Assembly: GCF_039523415.1 (NCBI RefSeq)
Contig: NZ_BAAAFG010000012.1
Coordinates: 62,001-126,000, forward strand
Source: Gangjinia marincola
GTDB taxonomy: Bacteria > Bacteroidota > Bacteroidia > Flavobacteriales > Flavobacteriaceae
Reading direction: 5' to 3'
DNA: 64,000 bases
Shown here: positions 1 to 7,928 of the stretch, piece after piece
Layout: every line of letters starts with the position of its first letter
Position numbering within the stretch: the stretch's first letter is position 1
Translations under genes and position numbers: made by a program
The notes under the pieces: model-generated
The model's input: only the letters and a program-made list of their open reading frames with translations
Database searches by the model: none
Told to the model about the DNA's origin: nothing

Positions 1-1
1 T

Positions 2-1033
2 GTGGAAACCAAACGTTATCCACGGTACTTCAATACACCCAATCAGGTGGCGCTTTCAAAAAAAATCGCTGCGTTAGAGCATGCTGAAGCAGGGATGATC
101 TTTGGCAGTGGTATGGCGGCGGTAAGTACGGCCTTATTAGCCTTTCTTCAACAAGGCGATCATATTGTATTACAGCAAACATTATATGGAGGAACCAGTA
201 ATCTGGTGGTAGAGGAGTTTGAAAAATTTGGCATTGACTATTCGTTCACAAAAGATTTAGAGATTTCTTCTTTTGAGAAAGAAATAAAGAGGAACACTAA
301 AGTCATTTATATTGAAACTCCGTCAAATCCACTACTGACGATCACCAATATTGAGGCTGTCGCACGTCTGGCTAAACAGCACGAACTGGTTACGATGATC
401 GACAATACGTTCGCCTCACCAATAAATCAAAACCCTATTGACCTTGGGATTGATATCGTAATTCATTCGGCAACAAAATATTTAGGGGGTCACAGTGATA
501 TTCTGGCGGGAGCAATCGCAACATCGACTGCTCATATGGATCAGATTTTTCAATTAGCAAAAAATTTAGGCGGTAGTCTAAGTGATTATACGGTTTGGCT
601 ATTAGAACGAAGTATAAAGACACTGGCATTAAGGGTTGAGCGTCAAAACAACAACGCCCTTACCATGGCAGAATGGCTTAAAAACCATGATTTAGTGGAT
701 ACGGTGTATTATCCCGGGTTGAAGGATCACCCAAATCACGAATTGGCAAAAACGCAAATGCACGGATTTGGTGGGATGTTATCGTTTGAATGCGCTGCTT
801 CGGTGAATACGACCTCGTTTTTTAAGGCACTTCAACTTATCAAACCATCCATGAGCCTGGCAGGAGTAGAAAGTACGATGCTGCTTCCGGCATTAACATC
901 TCATTCGTTGTTAACTCCGAATGAGCGATATGCCCAGGGTATATCTGATCATTTGATACGATTTTCTGTAGGAATTGAAGAGGTTGAAGATCTTCAGCAG
1001 GACATTTCTTCGGCATTACGTGCTGGATTATAG
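2..1033 (+). CDS. Cys/Met metabolism PLP-dependent enzyme, 5' end cut by window
   Basis: This is a trans-sulfuration family enzyme (cystathionine gamma-synthase, cystathionine gamma-lyase or methionine gamma-lyase type), a cytosolic PLP fold-type I enzyme acting on sulfur amino acids. The visible 343 residues start about 50 residues into the usual family length, so the true start lies left of the window and the first GTG codon is only an in-frame codon. Visible landmarks are the GSGMAAVSTAL PLP-phosphate loop (about residues 35-45), LYGGT, the aspartate in MIDNTFASP, and the Schiff-base lysine in SATKYLGGHSD (about K159). The C-terminal part with GVESTMLLPAL and RFSVGIEEVEDL is complete. Sequence alone does not decide between synthase and lyase. 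A second family member sits at 21110-22309, so the genome has at least two paralogues. Confidence 0.9.
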   Translation: METKRYPRYFNTPNQVALSKKIAALEHAEAGMIFGSGMAAVSTALLAFLQQGDHIVLQQTLYGGTSNLVVEEFEKFGIDYSFTKDLEISSFEKEIKRNTKVIYIETPSNPLLTITNIEAVARLAKQHELVTMIDNTFASPINQNPIDLGIDIVIHSATKYLGGHSDILAGAIATSTAHMDQIFQLAKNLGGSLSDYTVWLLERSIKTLALRVERQNNNALTMAEWLKNHDLVDTVYYPGLKDHPNHELAKTQMHGFGGMLSFECAASVNTTSFFKALQLIKPSMSLAGVESTMLLPALTSHSLLTPNERYAQGISDHLIRFSVGIEEVEDLQQDISSALRAGL

Positions 1034-1128
1034 CTCATTACAATACTATCCTTTCTAAGCATAAAGATTGCTTATATACTAATACGTAAAAGTGAATAAA
1101 AGGCTACTGCATAACGAGAGTTTGCCTG

Positions 1129-1136
1129 TATTTTTG
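1129..1136 (+). promoter_or_regulatory. Bacteroidota -7 box TATTTTTG, peroxiredoxin operon
   Basis: Exact match to the TAnnTTTG -7 element used by the Bacteroidota housekeeping sigma factor, 37 bases before the ATG preferred for the peroxiredoxin gene. No clear TTG -33 element is seen at the usual spacing. Confidence 0.55.
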
Positions 1137-1173
1137 CACCGTAAAAAAAATTGAACTTTTAATGTATAAGCAC

Positions 1174-1812
1174 ATGGCAGTAGTAGGAAAAAAATTTCCA
1201 AATATCGCAGTAAATGCAATGAATGAAATGGGTGATACCTTCACCTTAAATGTTTTTGAAGAAGCAACAAAAAATAATAAAAAAGTACTTCTTTTTTGGT
1301 ATCCAAAAGATTTCACTTTTGTATGCCCAACAGAATTACACGCTTTTCAAGAGGCTTTAACCGAATTTGAAAAACGAAATGTGATGGTGATTGGCGCATC
1401 TTGCGATACCCCAGAGGTACACTTTGCCTGGTTAAATATACCCAAGGATGATGGAGGTATAGAGGGAGTAACCTATCCAATTCTTGCAGATTCTAACCGT
1501 AACTTATCGGGACAATTAGGTATTCTTGACATCACCAATGAGCGTTATGATGAAGAAACCGGTATCGTACAGGTAGATGGTGATAACGTAACGTATAGAG
1601 CAACTTATTTAATTGATGAAGAAGGTACAGTTTTTCACGAGGGTATTAACCACATGCCTGTGGGTAGAAATGTACAGGAATTCTTGCGTCTGATCGATGC
1701 TTTTACTCATGTACAGGAAAAAGGAGAGGTTTGTCCTGCAAACTGGGAAGATGGTAAGACAGCAATGAATGCTAATAGAGACGGGGTAGCATCTTATTTC
1801 TCTCAAAATTAA
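1174..1812 (+). CDS. 2-Cys peroxiredoxin (AhpC/TSA family)
   Basis: Thiol peroxidase that reduces hydrogen peroxide and organic hydroperoxides in the cytosol. The peroxidatic cysteine is in FTFVCPTE and the resolving cysteine in GEVCPANW near the C-terminus, so this is a typical 2-Cys AhpC/Prx1-type enzyme of about 212 residues. An ATG four codons upstream (1162) is possible, but the protein start MAVVGKKFPNI fits the family better. The thioredoxin-like gene begins six bases after the stop and probably supplies reducing power. The next gene overlaps the thioredoxin, so the three genes look like one operon for peroxide defence. Confidence 0.93.
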   Translation: MAVVGKKFPNIAVNAMNEMGDTFTLNVFEEATKNNKKVLLFWYPKDFTFVCPTELHAFQEALTEFEKRNVMVIGASCDTPEVHFAWLNIPKDDGGIEGVTYPILADSNRNLSGQLGILDITNERYDEETGIVQVDGDNVTYRATYLIDEEGTVFHEGINHMPVGRNVQEFLRLIDAFTHVQEKGEVCPANWEDGKTAMNANRDGVASYFSQN

Positions 1813-1818
1813 ATTATT

Positions 1819-2133
1819 ATGGTAGAAACCTTAGATCAAGATAATTTAGCGGAACTTGTTTCAGAAAATGAGACCGTTGTGGTGCAGTACATGGCTTCCT
1901 GGTGCGGAAACTGCCGCGTCATGAAACCTAAATTTAAGAAATTGGCACAAGAGCATGAAGCGGCTAAATTTGTGCTGGTAGATGCTGAAAAATTTCCGGA
2001 CTCTAGAAAATTAGCTACAGTGGATAACCTACCTACATTTGCAACCTTTAAGAATGGAAGCTTTGTGGGTCAGGAACAAACAAATAAATTTGATGTACTC
2101 AAAAATTTAGTCAATGAAATTACCAGTAATTAG
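1819..2133 (+). CDS. Thioredoxin family protein with CGNC active site
   Basis: Single thioredoxin-fold domain of 104 residues with no signal peptide, so cytosolic. The redox motif is WCGNC rather than the canonical WCGPC; the Pro-to-Asn change would be expected to alter the redox potential. The cis-proline is present in NLPTFATF. It lies between the peroxiredoxin and a small helical protein, with a 6-base gap on one side and a 20-base overlap on the other. The inferred role is electron donor to the adjacent peroxiredoxin; this rests on context, not on a direct sequence signal. Confidence 0.9.
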   Translation: MVETLDQDNLAELVSENETVVVQYMASWCGNCRVMKPKFKKLAQEHEAAKFVLVDAEKFPDSRKLATVDNLPTFATFKNGSFVGQEQTNKFDVLKNLVNEITSN

Positions 2134-2362
2134 ACATCTCAATAAAAATAACTCAAAAGAGACGCTTGCTCAAACCGTAGAAGTTTTAGAATCATTTACT
2201 GAGCATAGATCAATTAAGGAAGAAGAAATGGATGTGATCGGTGAATTGATTACTAATTTATGCGGAGCGATTGAAGTTCATGACATGATCGATAATGGTA
2301 TGGAGGAACGTGACGCAGCAAATAGTTTTGCCAAAAAAGTAATGGGATCTATTGATCGATAA
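2114..2362 (+). CDS. Small conserved flavobacterial protein (probably DUF6952 family)
   Basis: An 82-residue soluble, predicted all-helical protein with one cysteine (NLCGAIEVHDMI). Its start codon lies inside the thioredoxin gene (20-base overlap), implying translational coupling. Peroxiredoxin, thioredoxin and a protein of this type occur together in many Flavobacteriaceae as far as I recall. I believe the family is DUF6952, but I could not check the number. No enzymatic motif is visible; a role linked to thiol redox or peroxide defence is inference from the operon only. Confidence 0.8.
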   Translation: MKLPVIRHLNKNNSKETLAQTVEVLESFTEHRSIKEEEMDVIGELITNLCGAIEVHDMIDNGMEERDAANSFAKKVMGSIDR

Positions 2363-2386
2363 GTTACGTTTTGAGATATATTGTAT

Positions 2387-2420
2387 AAAACCTCATTGAA
2401 AGATGAGGTTTTCTTTTTTT
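2387..2420 (+). terminator. Rho-independent terminator after the peroxiredoxin operon
   Basis: Ten-base-pair perfect stem (AAAACCTCAT / ATGAGGTTTT), six-base loop, then C and a run of seven T. Confidence 0.85.
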
Positions 2421-2461
2421 AAGTTCTTTTTTAAGCTAAAAAGAATATATTTTTACATGCT

Positions 2462-2824
2462 ATGAGCAAAAACTTTATTGTTAGCAGGATAAAAAGTGTT
2501 GGGTATGCCGCAAAAGGAGCATGGTTACTCATCAAAAATGAGCCAAGCATTAAAGTTCAATCGATTATTGCAGTAATCGTTACGATTGCGGGTTTTTTAC
2601 TGGATATTTCACGCGAAGAATGGATGTTACAATTTCTGGCGATAGGTTTAGTAATGGGAGTAGAAGGAGTGAATACCGCGATTGAAAAAACAGCAGATTT
2701 TATCCATCCTGATTTTGATACCAATATAGGCCAAATTAAAGATATCGCTGCTGGTGCAGTATTTATAGCCGCAATTATAGCGATTGCTATTGGGATGATC
2801 ATCTATTTGCCTAAATTAGTGTAG
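2462..2824 (+). CDS. dgkA: Diacylglycerol kinase family protein (DgkA/undecaprenol kinase type)
   Basis: Small integral membrane lipid kinase (120 residues) that phosphorylates diacylglycerol or undecaprenol with ATP at the inner membrane. The family signature is clear: EGVNTAIEKTADF followed by IGQIKDIAAGAVF, which holds the catalytic and metal-binding acidic residues. Three hydrophobic segments are visible (about 30-50, 55-70 and 95-117), as in other family members. Length is normal. It starts 41 bases after the upstream terminator and precedes a small membrane protein by 51 bases. Which lipid is the substrate cannot be read from sequence. Confidence 0.92.
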   Translation: MSKNFIVSRIKSVGYAAKGAWLLIKNEPSIKVQSIIAVIVTIAGFLLDISREEWMLQFLAIGLVMGVEGVNTAIEKTADFIHPDFDTNIGQIKDIAAGAVFIAAIIAIAIGMIIYLPKLV

Positions 2825-2875
2825 CAATTACGTTTAATTTTTTCAAACGTTTATCTAAATCTTACACCTACCATC

Positions 2876-3301
2876 ATGGCAATATTTGAATGTGAACCAC
2901 CCGTATCAAAAAAAGTAAACCCTTTTATAGGCGTTCTCCTTTTTTTAATTTCTATTGTGCTTCTTGTTACCACCGGCCCTTTAGGTCTTATCTATGGTTT
3001 GGGGTATAAGCTCTTCACAAAATTCATGACCGGTATCGGAGACTTTTGTTTAGAGATCGCTATCTCTGTTGATCAATTAGGGAATGTCTTGATGCAGCAC
3101 CTGTTAAACCATTTATGGATTACTTCTAAGGGATATAAATTTGGGAATCGGGATGAAACTATCTCTAGCGTGATAGGAAAAAATCTACAAACTGATACGC
3201 TCACGTCTTTTGGGAAGCTCATGGACAGGATACTGGATTTTTTAGAACCGGAACATTCACTCAATAGTATTGATTATTTTATTCAACCCATTGAGGAGTA
3301 A
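2876..3301 (+). CDS. Hypothetical membrane-anchored protein
   Basis: A 141-residue protein I do not recognise. It has one strong hydrophobic segment (about residues 18-45, GVLLFLISIVLLVTTGPLG) and a mostly polar C-terminal half containing DFLEPEHS. The segment after the hydrophobic stretch is amphipathic rather than clearly transmembrane. Codon use matches the neighbours and no overlapping frame competes. It sits between dgkA and ftsK in the same orientation, but a separate promoter box lies between it and ftsK. Confidence 0.7.
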   Translation: MAIFECEPPVSKKVNPFIGVLLFLISIVLLVTTGPLGLIYGLGYKLFTKFMTGIGDFCLEIAISVDQLGNVLMQHLLNHLWITSKGYKFGNRDETISSVIGKNLQTDTLTSFGKLMDRILDFLEPEHSLNSIDYFIQPIEE

Positions 3302-3333
3302 ATGCTTTTTAAAACGTAGCCTTGATAATTGGA

Positions 3334-3341
3334 TATATTTG
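3334..3341 (+). promoter_or_regulatory. -7 box TATATTTG upstream of ftsK
   Basis: Exact TAnnTTTG match, 27 bases before the ftsK ATG. It probably starts the ftsK-lolA-lptF transcript. Confidence 0.6.
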
Positions 3342-3368
3342 TATTTTCGTGCGGATTATTCAGATTGA

Positions 3369-5789
3369 ATGGCAAAAAAGAAAGCAACCCCTAAAACAAA
3401 GAGTAAAAAGCAATTTAAAGCGCCTAAACTGTCTTTAAACAGACAACAACGAGTCGTGTTGGGTAGTTTTTTGACAATTCTTGGTATAGCCATTCTTATT
3501 GCTTTTGTTTCATTTATGTTTACCTGGAAGGCAGATCAAAGCATCATCGCTACACTGGGAAATCGCGAAGCCGAAGCACAAAACTGGCTAAGCAAATTTG
3601 GCGCGGGCATAAGTCATTTCTTTATTTATAAAGGCTTTGGAGTTTCCGCATTTAGCATTGCGGTTCTCATTATTGTATCAGGAATTTACCTTTTCTTAGA
3701 CCTTACCTTGTCCTCTTTAAAAAGCTTATGGATATGGGGCATTTTAGTCATGCTATGGTTGTCTGTATTTTTTGGTTTCTTCGGAAAAGAGCATGCGTTA
3801 CTAGGTGGTACAGTAGGATTTGAGATGAACGATTTTCTTCAGGACTACCTTGGGTTCATAGGAGCCGTTCTTTTGATGACTTTTTTGCTCATTACATATT
3901 TTGTGATACGGCTGAAGATTACACCTGAAAGAGTTTCAGCCTATTTTAAAACTGCTCAAAAGGAGATGGAGGCTGATGCCGAAGCTTCTACCGCCACAAT
4001 TTCAGAAATTGAGCAGGTAGAAGAAGATTATGTACCTAAAGAACCGCTGGATGTAGTTGTAGAAAAACCTCTTCAGGAAAATGTAAATGAGGTAGACTTT
4101 GAAGATTCCTTTAAGGCAAAATCTGGAGTTGAAAAGGACTCTACTCCGTCGGAAAAGCCTTCCGCCAAAGAAAAAATGACCATAGCATCAACAACAGATG
4201 ACGATCTGGCGATGGAAGTAGAAACTACTGCAGAAGAGGAAGTGGTAGAAAATTTAAGTTCAAAACTGGTCAAGGATTACGGCGAATTTGACCCTACCTT
4301 AGAGTTGGGAAAATATCGTTTTCCCCCCATTGATTTATTAAAAGATTACAATGCAGGCGGTACAGGGATAACGATTGATCAAGCCGAACTGGAGGAAAAC
4401 AAGAACAATATTGTTGATACGCTCAAAAACTATAAAATTGAAATTGCGCAAATTAAAGCAACCGTTGGACCAACAGTAACCCTTTATGAAATTGTTCCTG
4501 CAGCCGGAGTAAGAATTTCAAAAATCAAGAACCTTGAGGATGATATCGCACTCTCTTTGGCAGCTCTTGGGATTAGAATTATTGCTCCTATGCCCGGTAA
4601 AGGGACCATTGGGATTGAAGTTCCTAATAAAAAACCGGCAATCGTAAGCATGCGCTCTGCCATAGCTTCGCAAAAATTTCAACAAGCAGAAATGGCATTG
4701 CCCATTTCTTTTGGTAAAACCATTAGCAATGAAACCTTTGTTGTGGATCTCGCGAAAATGCCACACCTTTTAATGGCAGGAGCAACAGGTCAAGGTAAGT
4801 CTGTGGGGCTAAATGCCGTTTTAACTTCGTTACTCTATAAAAAACATCCTGCCGAAGTTAAGTTTGTTTTGGTAGATCCCAAAAAAGTAGAGCTCACTTT
4901 GTTCAATAAAATAGAACGTCATTATTTAGCTAAATTACCTGATAGCGAAGAAGCCATTATCACTGATAATTCTAAGGTAATCAATACACTTAACAGTTTA
5001 TGTATTGAGATGGATGCACGGTACGACTTGCTCAAGGATGCCATGGTGCGTAATCTTAAAGAATACAACGCTAAATTCAAAGCCAGAAAACTCAATCCAG
5101 AGAATGGCCATCGTTTCTTGCCCTACATCGTTCTGGTCGTAGATGAGTTTGCTGATTTGATTATGACTGCAGGTAAAGAAGTAGAGACTCCAATTGCCCG
5201 TTTGGCGCAATTGGCGCGTGCTATAGGAATACATCTGATTATTGCTACTCAGCGGCCTTCTGTAAATGTAATTACCGGGATGATTAAAGCAAACTTCCCA
5301 GCACGGGTTGCGTTTAGAGTAACGTCCAAGATTGATTCCAGGACAATTTTAGATGCTGGTGGGGCAGATCAATTAATCGGTCGTGGAGACATGTTATATA
5401 CCCAGGGAAATGAAGTGATTAGAATCCAATGTGCGTTTGTGGATACGCCTGAGGTTGAGAAGATTGTGGACTTTATTGGGGCACAAAAAGCCTATCCTGA
5501 AGCACACCTTTTACCAGAATATATTGGGGAAGATAGTGGCACAAGTCTTGATATAGATAAGAGTGAACGCGATGCGCTGTTTAGAGAAGCAGCTGAAGTT
5601 TTGGTGACAGCTCAACAGGGATCCGCATCTTTATTACAACGCAAACTCAAATTAGGATATAACAGGGCTGGTCGAATTATTGATCAGTTAGAAGCCGCAG
5701 GGATTGTAGGTCCTTTTGAAGGTAGCAAAGCGCGGCAAGTGTTAATTCCAGATTTAATCGCGCTAGAACAACATTTAGAGAATGAATAA
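3369..5789 (+). CDS. ftsK: DNA translocase FtsK/SpoIIIE
   Basis: Septal DNA pump that clears chromosome ends from the division site and activates XerCD recombination at dif. The order is: a lysine-rich N-terminus, four transmembrane segments (about residues 27-180), an acidic linker (about 200-310), then the motor. Walker A GATGQGKS is at about 471-478 and Walker B is in IVLVVDEFADLI. The winged-helix gamma domain that reads KOPS sites is at the C-terminus (SASLLQRKLKLGYNRAGRII). The linker is short, giving 806 residues against about 1330 in Escherichia coli, which is normal for Bacteroidota. The stop overlaps an upstream in-frame ATG option of the LolA-like gene. Confidence 0.97.
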   Translation: MAKKKATPKTKSKKQFKAPKLSLNRQQRVVLGSFLTILGIAILIAFVSFMFTWKADQSIIATLGNREAEAQNWLSKFGAGISHFFIYKGFGVSAFSIAVLIIVSGIYLFLDLTLSSLKSLWIWGILVMLWLSVFFGFFGKEHALLGGTVGFEMNDFLQDYLGFIGAVLLMTFLLITYFVIRLKITPERVSAYFKTAQKEMEADAEASTATISEIEQVEEDYVPKEPLDVVVEKPLQENVNEVDFEDSFKAKSGVEKDSTPSEKPSAKEKMTIASTTDDDLAMEVETTAEEEVVENLSSKLVKDYGEFDPTLELGKYRFPPIDLLKDYNAGGTGITIDQAELEENKNNIVDTLKNYKIEIAQIKATVGPTVTLYEIVPAAGVRISKIKNLEDDIALSLAALGIRIIAPMPGKGTIGIEVPNKKPAIVSMRSAIASQKFQQAEMALPISFGKTISNETFVVDLAKMPHLLMAGATGQGKSVGLNAVLTSLLYKKHPAEVKFVLVDPKKVELTLFNKIERHYLAKLPDSEEAIITDNSKVINTLNSLCIEMDARYDLLKDAMVRNLKEYNAKFKARKLNPENGHRFLPYIVLVVDEFADLIMTAGKEVETPIARLAQLARAIGIHLIIATQRPSVNVITGMIKANFPARVAFRVTSKIDSRTILDAGGADQLIGRGDMLYTQGNEVIRIQCAFVDTPEVEKIVDFIGAQKAYPEAHLLPEYIGEDSGTSLDIDKSERDALFREAAEVLVTAQQGSASLLQRKLKLGYNRAGRIIDQLEAAGIVGPFEGSKARQVLIPDLIALEQHLENE

Positions 5790-5799
5790 AATTTTTACG

Positions 5800-6438
5800 A
5801 TGAAAAAAGTACTAATAGTTATGACTTTATGTCTTGGATTTTCCTTTATAGGAAATGCTCAAAACGCAAAGACCTTACTTGATGAGGTTTCCCAAAAGGT
5901 GAAATCCTATGAGAATATTACCATTGATTTTAAGTATATTTTAGAAAACAACGCCGAAAATATAAAGCAAGAGAGCAATGGTAAAGTCTGTCTTGAGGGA
6001 GAAAAATATCGTCTTGAACTTATGGGAGTGACTCAACTCTTTGATGGAAAGAAAATTTATTCCATCATGCCAGAGGATGAAGAAATAAATATCTCAAGCT
6101 ATTCTGAAGCAAATGAGACTTCTATTACTCCTTCAAAAATGCTCACGTTTTACGAGGATGGATATTCCTATACAATGGATAAGTCTGAAAATATAAAAGG
6201 GAGAATGATACAATTCATTAAGTTAGTTCCTATTGATTCAAATGCCGAGGTTGACTATGTCATGCTGGGGATTGATAAACAGACCAAACATATTTATACC
6301 CTCACGCAAGCTCAAGAAGATGGGACAAACGTGATTATTAAGGTGAATAGCTTTAAGACAGATCAACCCATGCCCAATCAAATGTTTACGTTTGAAGAGG
6401 CGAAATACCCTGATTATTATATCAACAGGCTTGACTAG
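5800..6438 (+). CDS. lolA: LolA-like outer membrane lipoprotein carrier protein
   Basis: Periplasmic lipoprotein chaperone of the LolA fold. The protein begins with a signal peptide (MKKVLIVMTLCLGFSFIGNA, cleaved before Q) and continues with the typical LolA opening AKTLLDEVSQKVKSYENITIDF. I chose the ATG at 5800 because it starts directly at the signal peptide; another ATG six codons earlier (5782) overlaps the end of ftsK. The protein is about 212 residues, normal for the family. It lies five bases before an LptF/LptG permease, so lipoprotein and lipopolysaccharide transport genes are grouped here. A classical LolB or LolCDE gene is not in the window. Confidence 0.88.
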   Translation: MKKVLIVMTLCLGFSFIGNAQNAKTLLDEVSQKVKSYENITIDFKYILENNAENIKQESNGKVCLEGEKYRLELMGVTQLFDGKKIYSIMPEDEEINISSYSEANETSITPSKMLTFYEDGYSYTMDKSENIKGRMIQFIKLVPIDSNAEVDYVMLGIDKQTKHIYTLTQAQEDGTNVIIKVNSFKTDQPMPNQMFTFEEAKYPDYYINRLD

Positions 6439-6443
6439 GTTTT

Positions 6444-7880
6444 TTGAAAATACTGGATCGCTACATATTATCAAGTTATATTAAAACATTTGTGGTCGTT
6501 TTAGTGATCCTTATGTTTATCTTTTTATTACAGACGATTTGGCTATATATTTCAGAATTAGCTGGTAAAGACCTGGATATTGTCATCATAGGCAAGTTTT
6601 TGCTCTATTTTTCTCCTAAGCTAATTCCGCTGGTGTTACCCCTTTCTATATTGGTAACGTCTATAATGACCTTTGGCAATTTTGCCGAAAATTATGAGTT
6701 TGCCGCCATGAAATCGTCAGGAATTTCACTACAGAGAGCCATGAGAGGATTGACTGTATTTATCCTACTGATTAGTATTGGAGCGTTTTTTTTTGCAAAT
6801 AATGTGATTCCGTTAGCAGAGTATAAGAGCATTAACTTACGAAGAAATATCGCTAAGTTAAAACCCACTATGGCGATCACAACCGGTATCTTTAATGAAG
6901 TGGGAGAGTATAATATTAAAGTTAGGGAAAAGACCGGTGAAAATGATCAATTCTTAAAGGACGTTATCATTCATCAAAAATCTCCCGTCGGAAAAAACAC
7001 CACTGTCATTAAAGCTGACCGCGGAGAATTGGCGGGTAGTGAAGATTCAGATGTACTCTCTTTAATTCTAAAAGATGGAAACTATTACAATGAATTATAC
7101 ACTAAAGATCCTACCAAAAGAAAACGAAAGCCATTTGCAAAAAGCTACTTTGAAGAGTATGTTATTAATATAGACGTCTCTACGTTCAACGACGTAGATC
7201 TGGATGAGGAGACTAAAGATAATTCCTATAAAATGCTGCAAATAGGTGAGCTAAGAAAGGAGATTGATTCGCAATCTGTAGCGATCAATGAAGATCAGCT
7301 CAATTTTAAAACTAATATCTATGAAAGGACAGGCATAAAAAACTTTAAGAAAAGTTTTGATCCTGTAGATACTGTAAAAGTAAACATTTCTAACAGTGGG
7401 ATTTTAGATATTATTGAAAAGGAAGATCATCTTCAAATAGTGAATTTGGCGTTAGGTAATACCAATAGTGCTTTATCAACGATTAAAACGACTCAGTCTT
7501 CTTTAAAATCAAAAGTGTCTCGCATCAATAGATATGAACTGGTTTTGCATGAAAAATATGTACTGGCTTTTGCCTGTTTTATACTGTTTTTTGTAGGGGC
7601 CCCATTGGGAGCAATAATTCGAAAAGGTGGGTTGGGCTTACCTCTAGTTGTCGCTATCTTGTTATTCTTAACGTATCACTTCATTGGGATTTTTGCGAAG
7701 AACAGTGCTAAAGATGGAAGCCTGGATGCATTCGTCGCCTCCTGGATCTCTACAATGATTATGCTTCCCTTAGGAATTTATTTAACTTACAGAGCAACTA
7801 CTGATCAGGGATTACTAAGCTTTGATTTCTTTACGTCGCGATTTCAAAAGCTTTTTAAACGCAAAAAGAAGGAAGATTAA
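6444..7880 (+). CDS. LptF/LptG family permease with TTG start
   Basis: Inner-membrane permease of the LptBFG lipopolysaccharide exporter (YjgP/YjgQ family). It starts MKILDRYILSSYIKTF, the conserved family opening, and the codon for that Met is TTG; no in-frame ATG or GTG lies closer, so the TTG start is well supported. Transmembrane segments are at about 12-35, 55-80 and 100-120, followed by a large periplasmic beta-jellyroll region, then three more segments from about 370 to 450 including FVGAPLGAIIRKGG. The length of 478 residues is longer than E. coli LptF (366) because of the periplasmic part, as usual in this phylum. I cannot tell LptF from LptG. Confidence 0.92.
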   Translation: MKILDRYILSSYIKTFVVVLVILMFIFLLQTIWLYISELAGKDLDIVIIGKFLLYFSPKLIPLVLPLSILVTSIMTFGNFAENYEFAAMKSSGISLQRAMRGLTVFILLISIGAFFFANNVIPLAEYKSINLRRNIAKLKPTMAITTGIFNEVGEYNIKVREKTGENDQFLKDVIIHQKSPVGKNTTVIKADRGELAGSEDSDVLSLILKDGNYYNELYTKDPTKRKRKPFAKSYFEEYVINIDVSTFNDVDLDEETKDNSYKMLQIGELRKEIDSQSVAINEDQLNFKTNIYERTGIKNFKKSFDPVDTVKVNISNSGILDIIEKEDHLQIVNLALGNTNSALSTIKTTQSSLKSKVSRINRYELVLHEKYVLAFACFILFFVGAPLGAIIRKGGLGLPLVVAILLFLTYHFIGIFAKNSAKDGSLDAFVASWISTMIMLPLGIYLTYRATTDQGLLSFDFFTSRFQKLFKRKKKED

Positions 7881-7902
7881 TCATTTCTTTATCAGTAATA
7901 AA

Positions 7903-7910
7903 TACCTTTG
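7903..7910 (+). promoter_or_regulatory. -7 box TACCTTTG upstream of ribBA
   Basis: Exact TAnnTTTG match, 18 bases before the chosen ATG. The box overlaps a possible TTG start at 7908, which argues against that start. Confidence 0.65.
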
Positions 7911-7928
7911 CACAGTAATACACCAATT

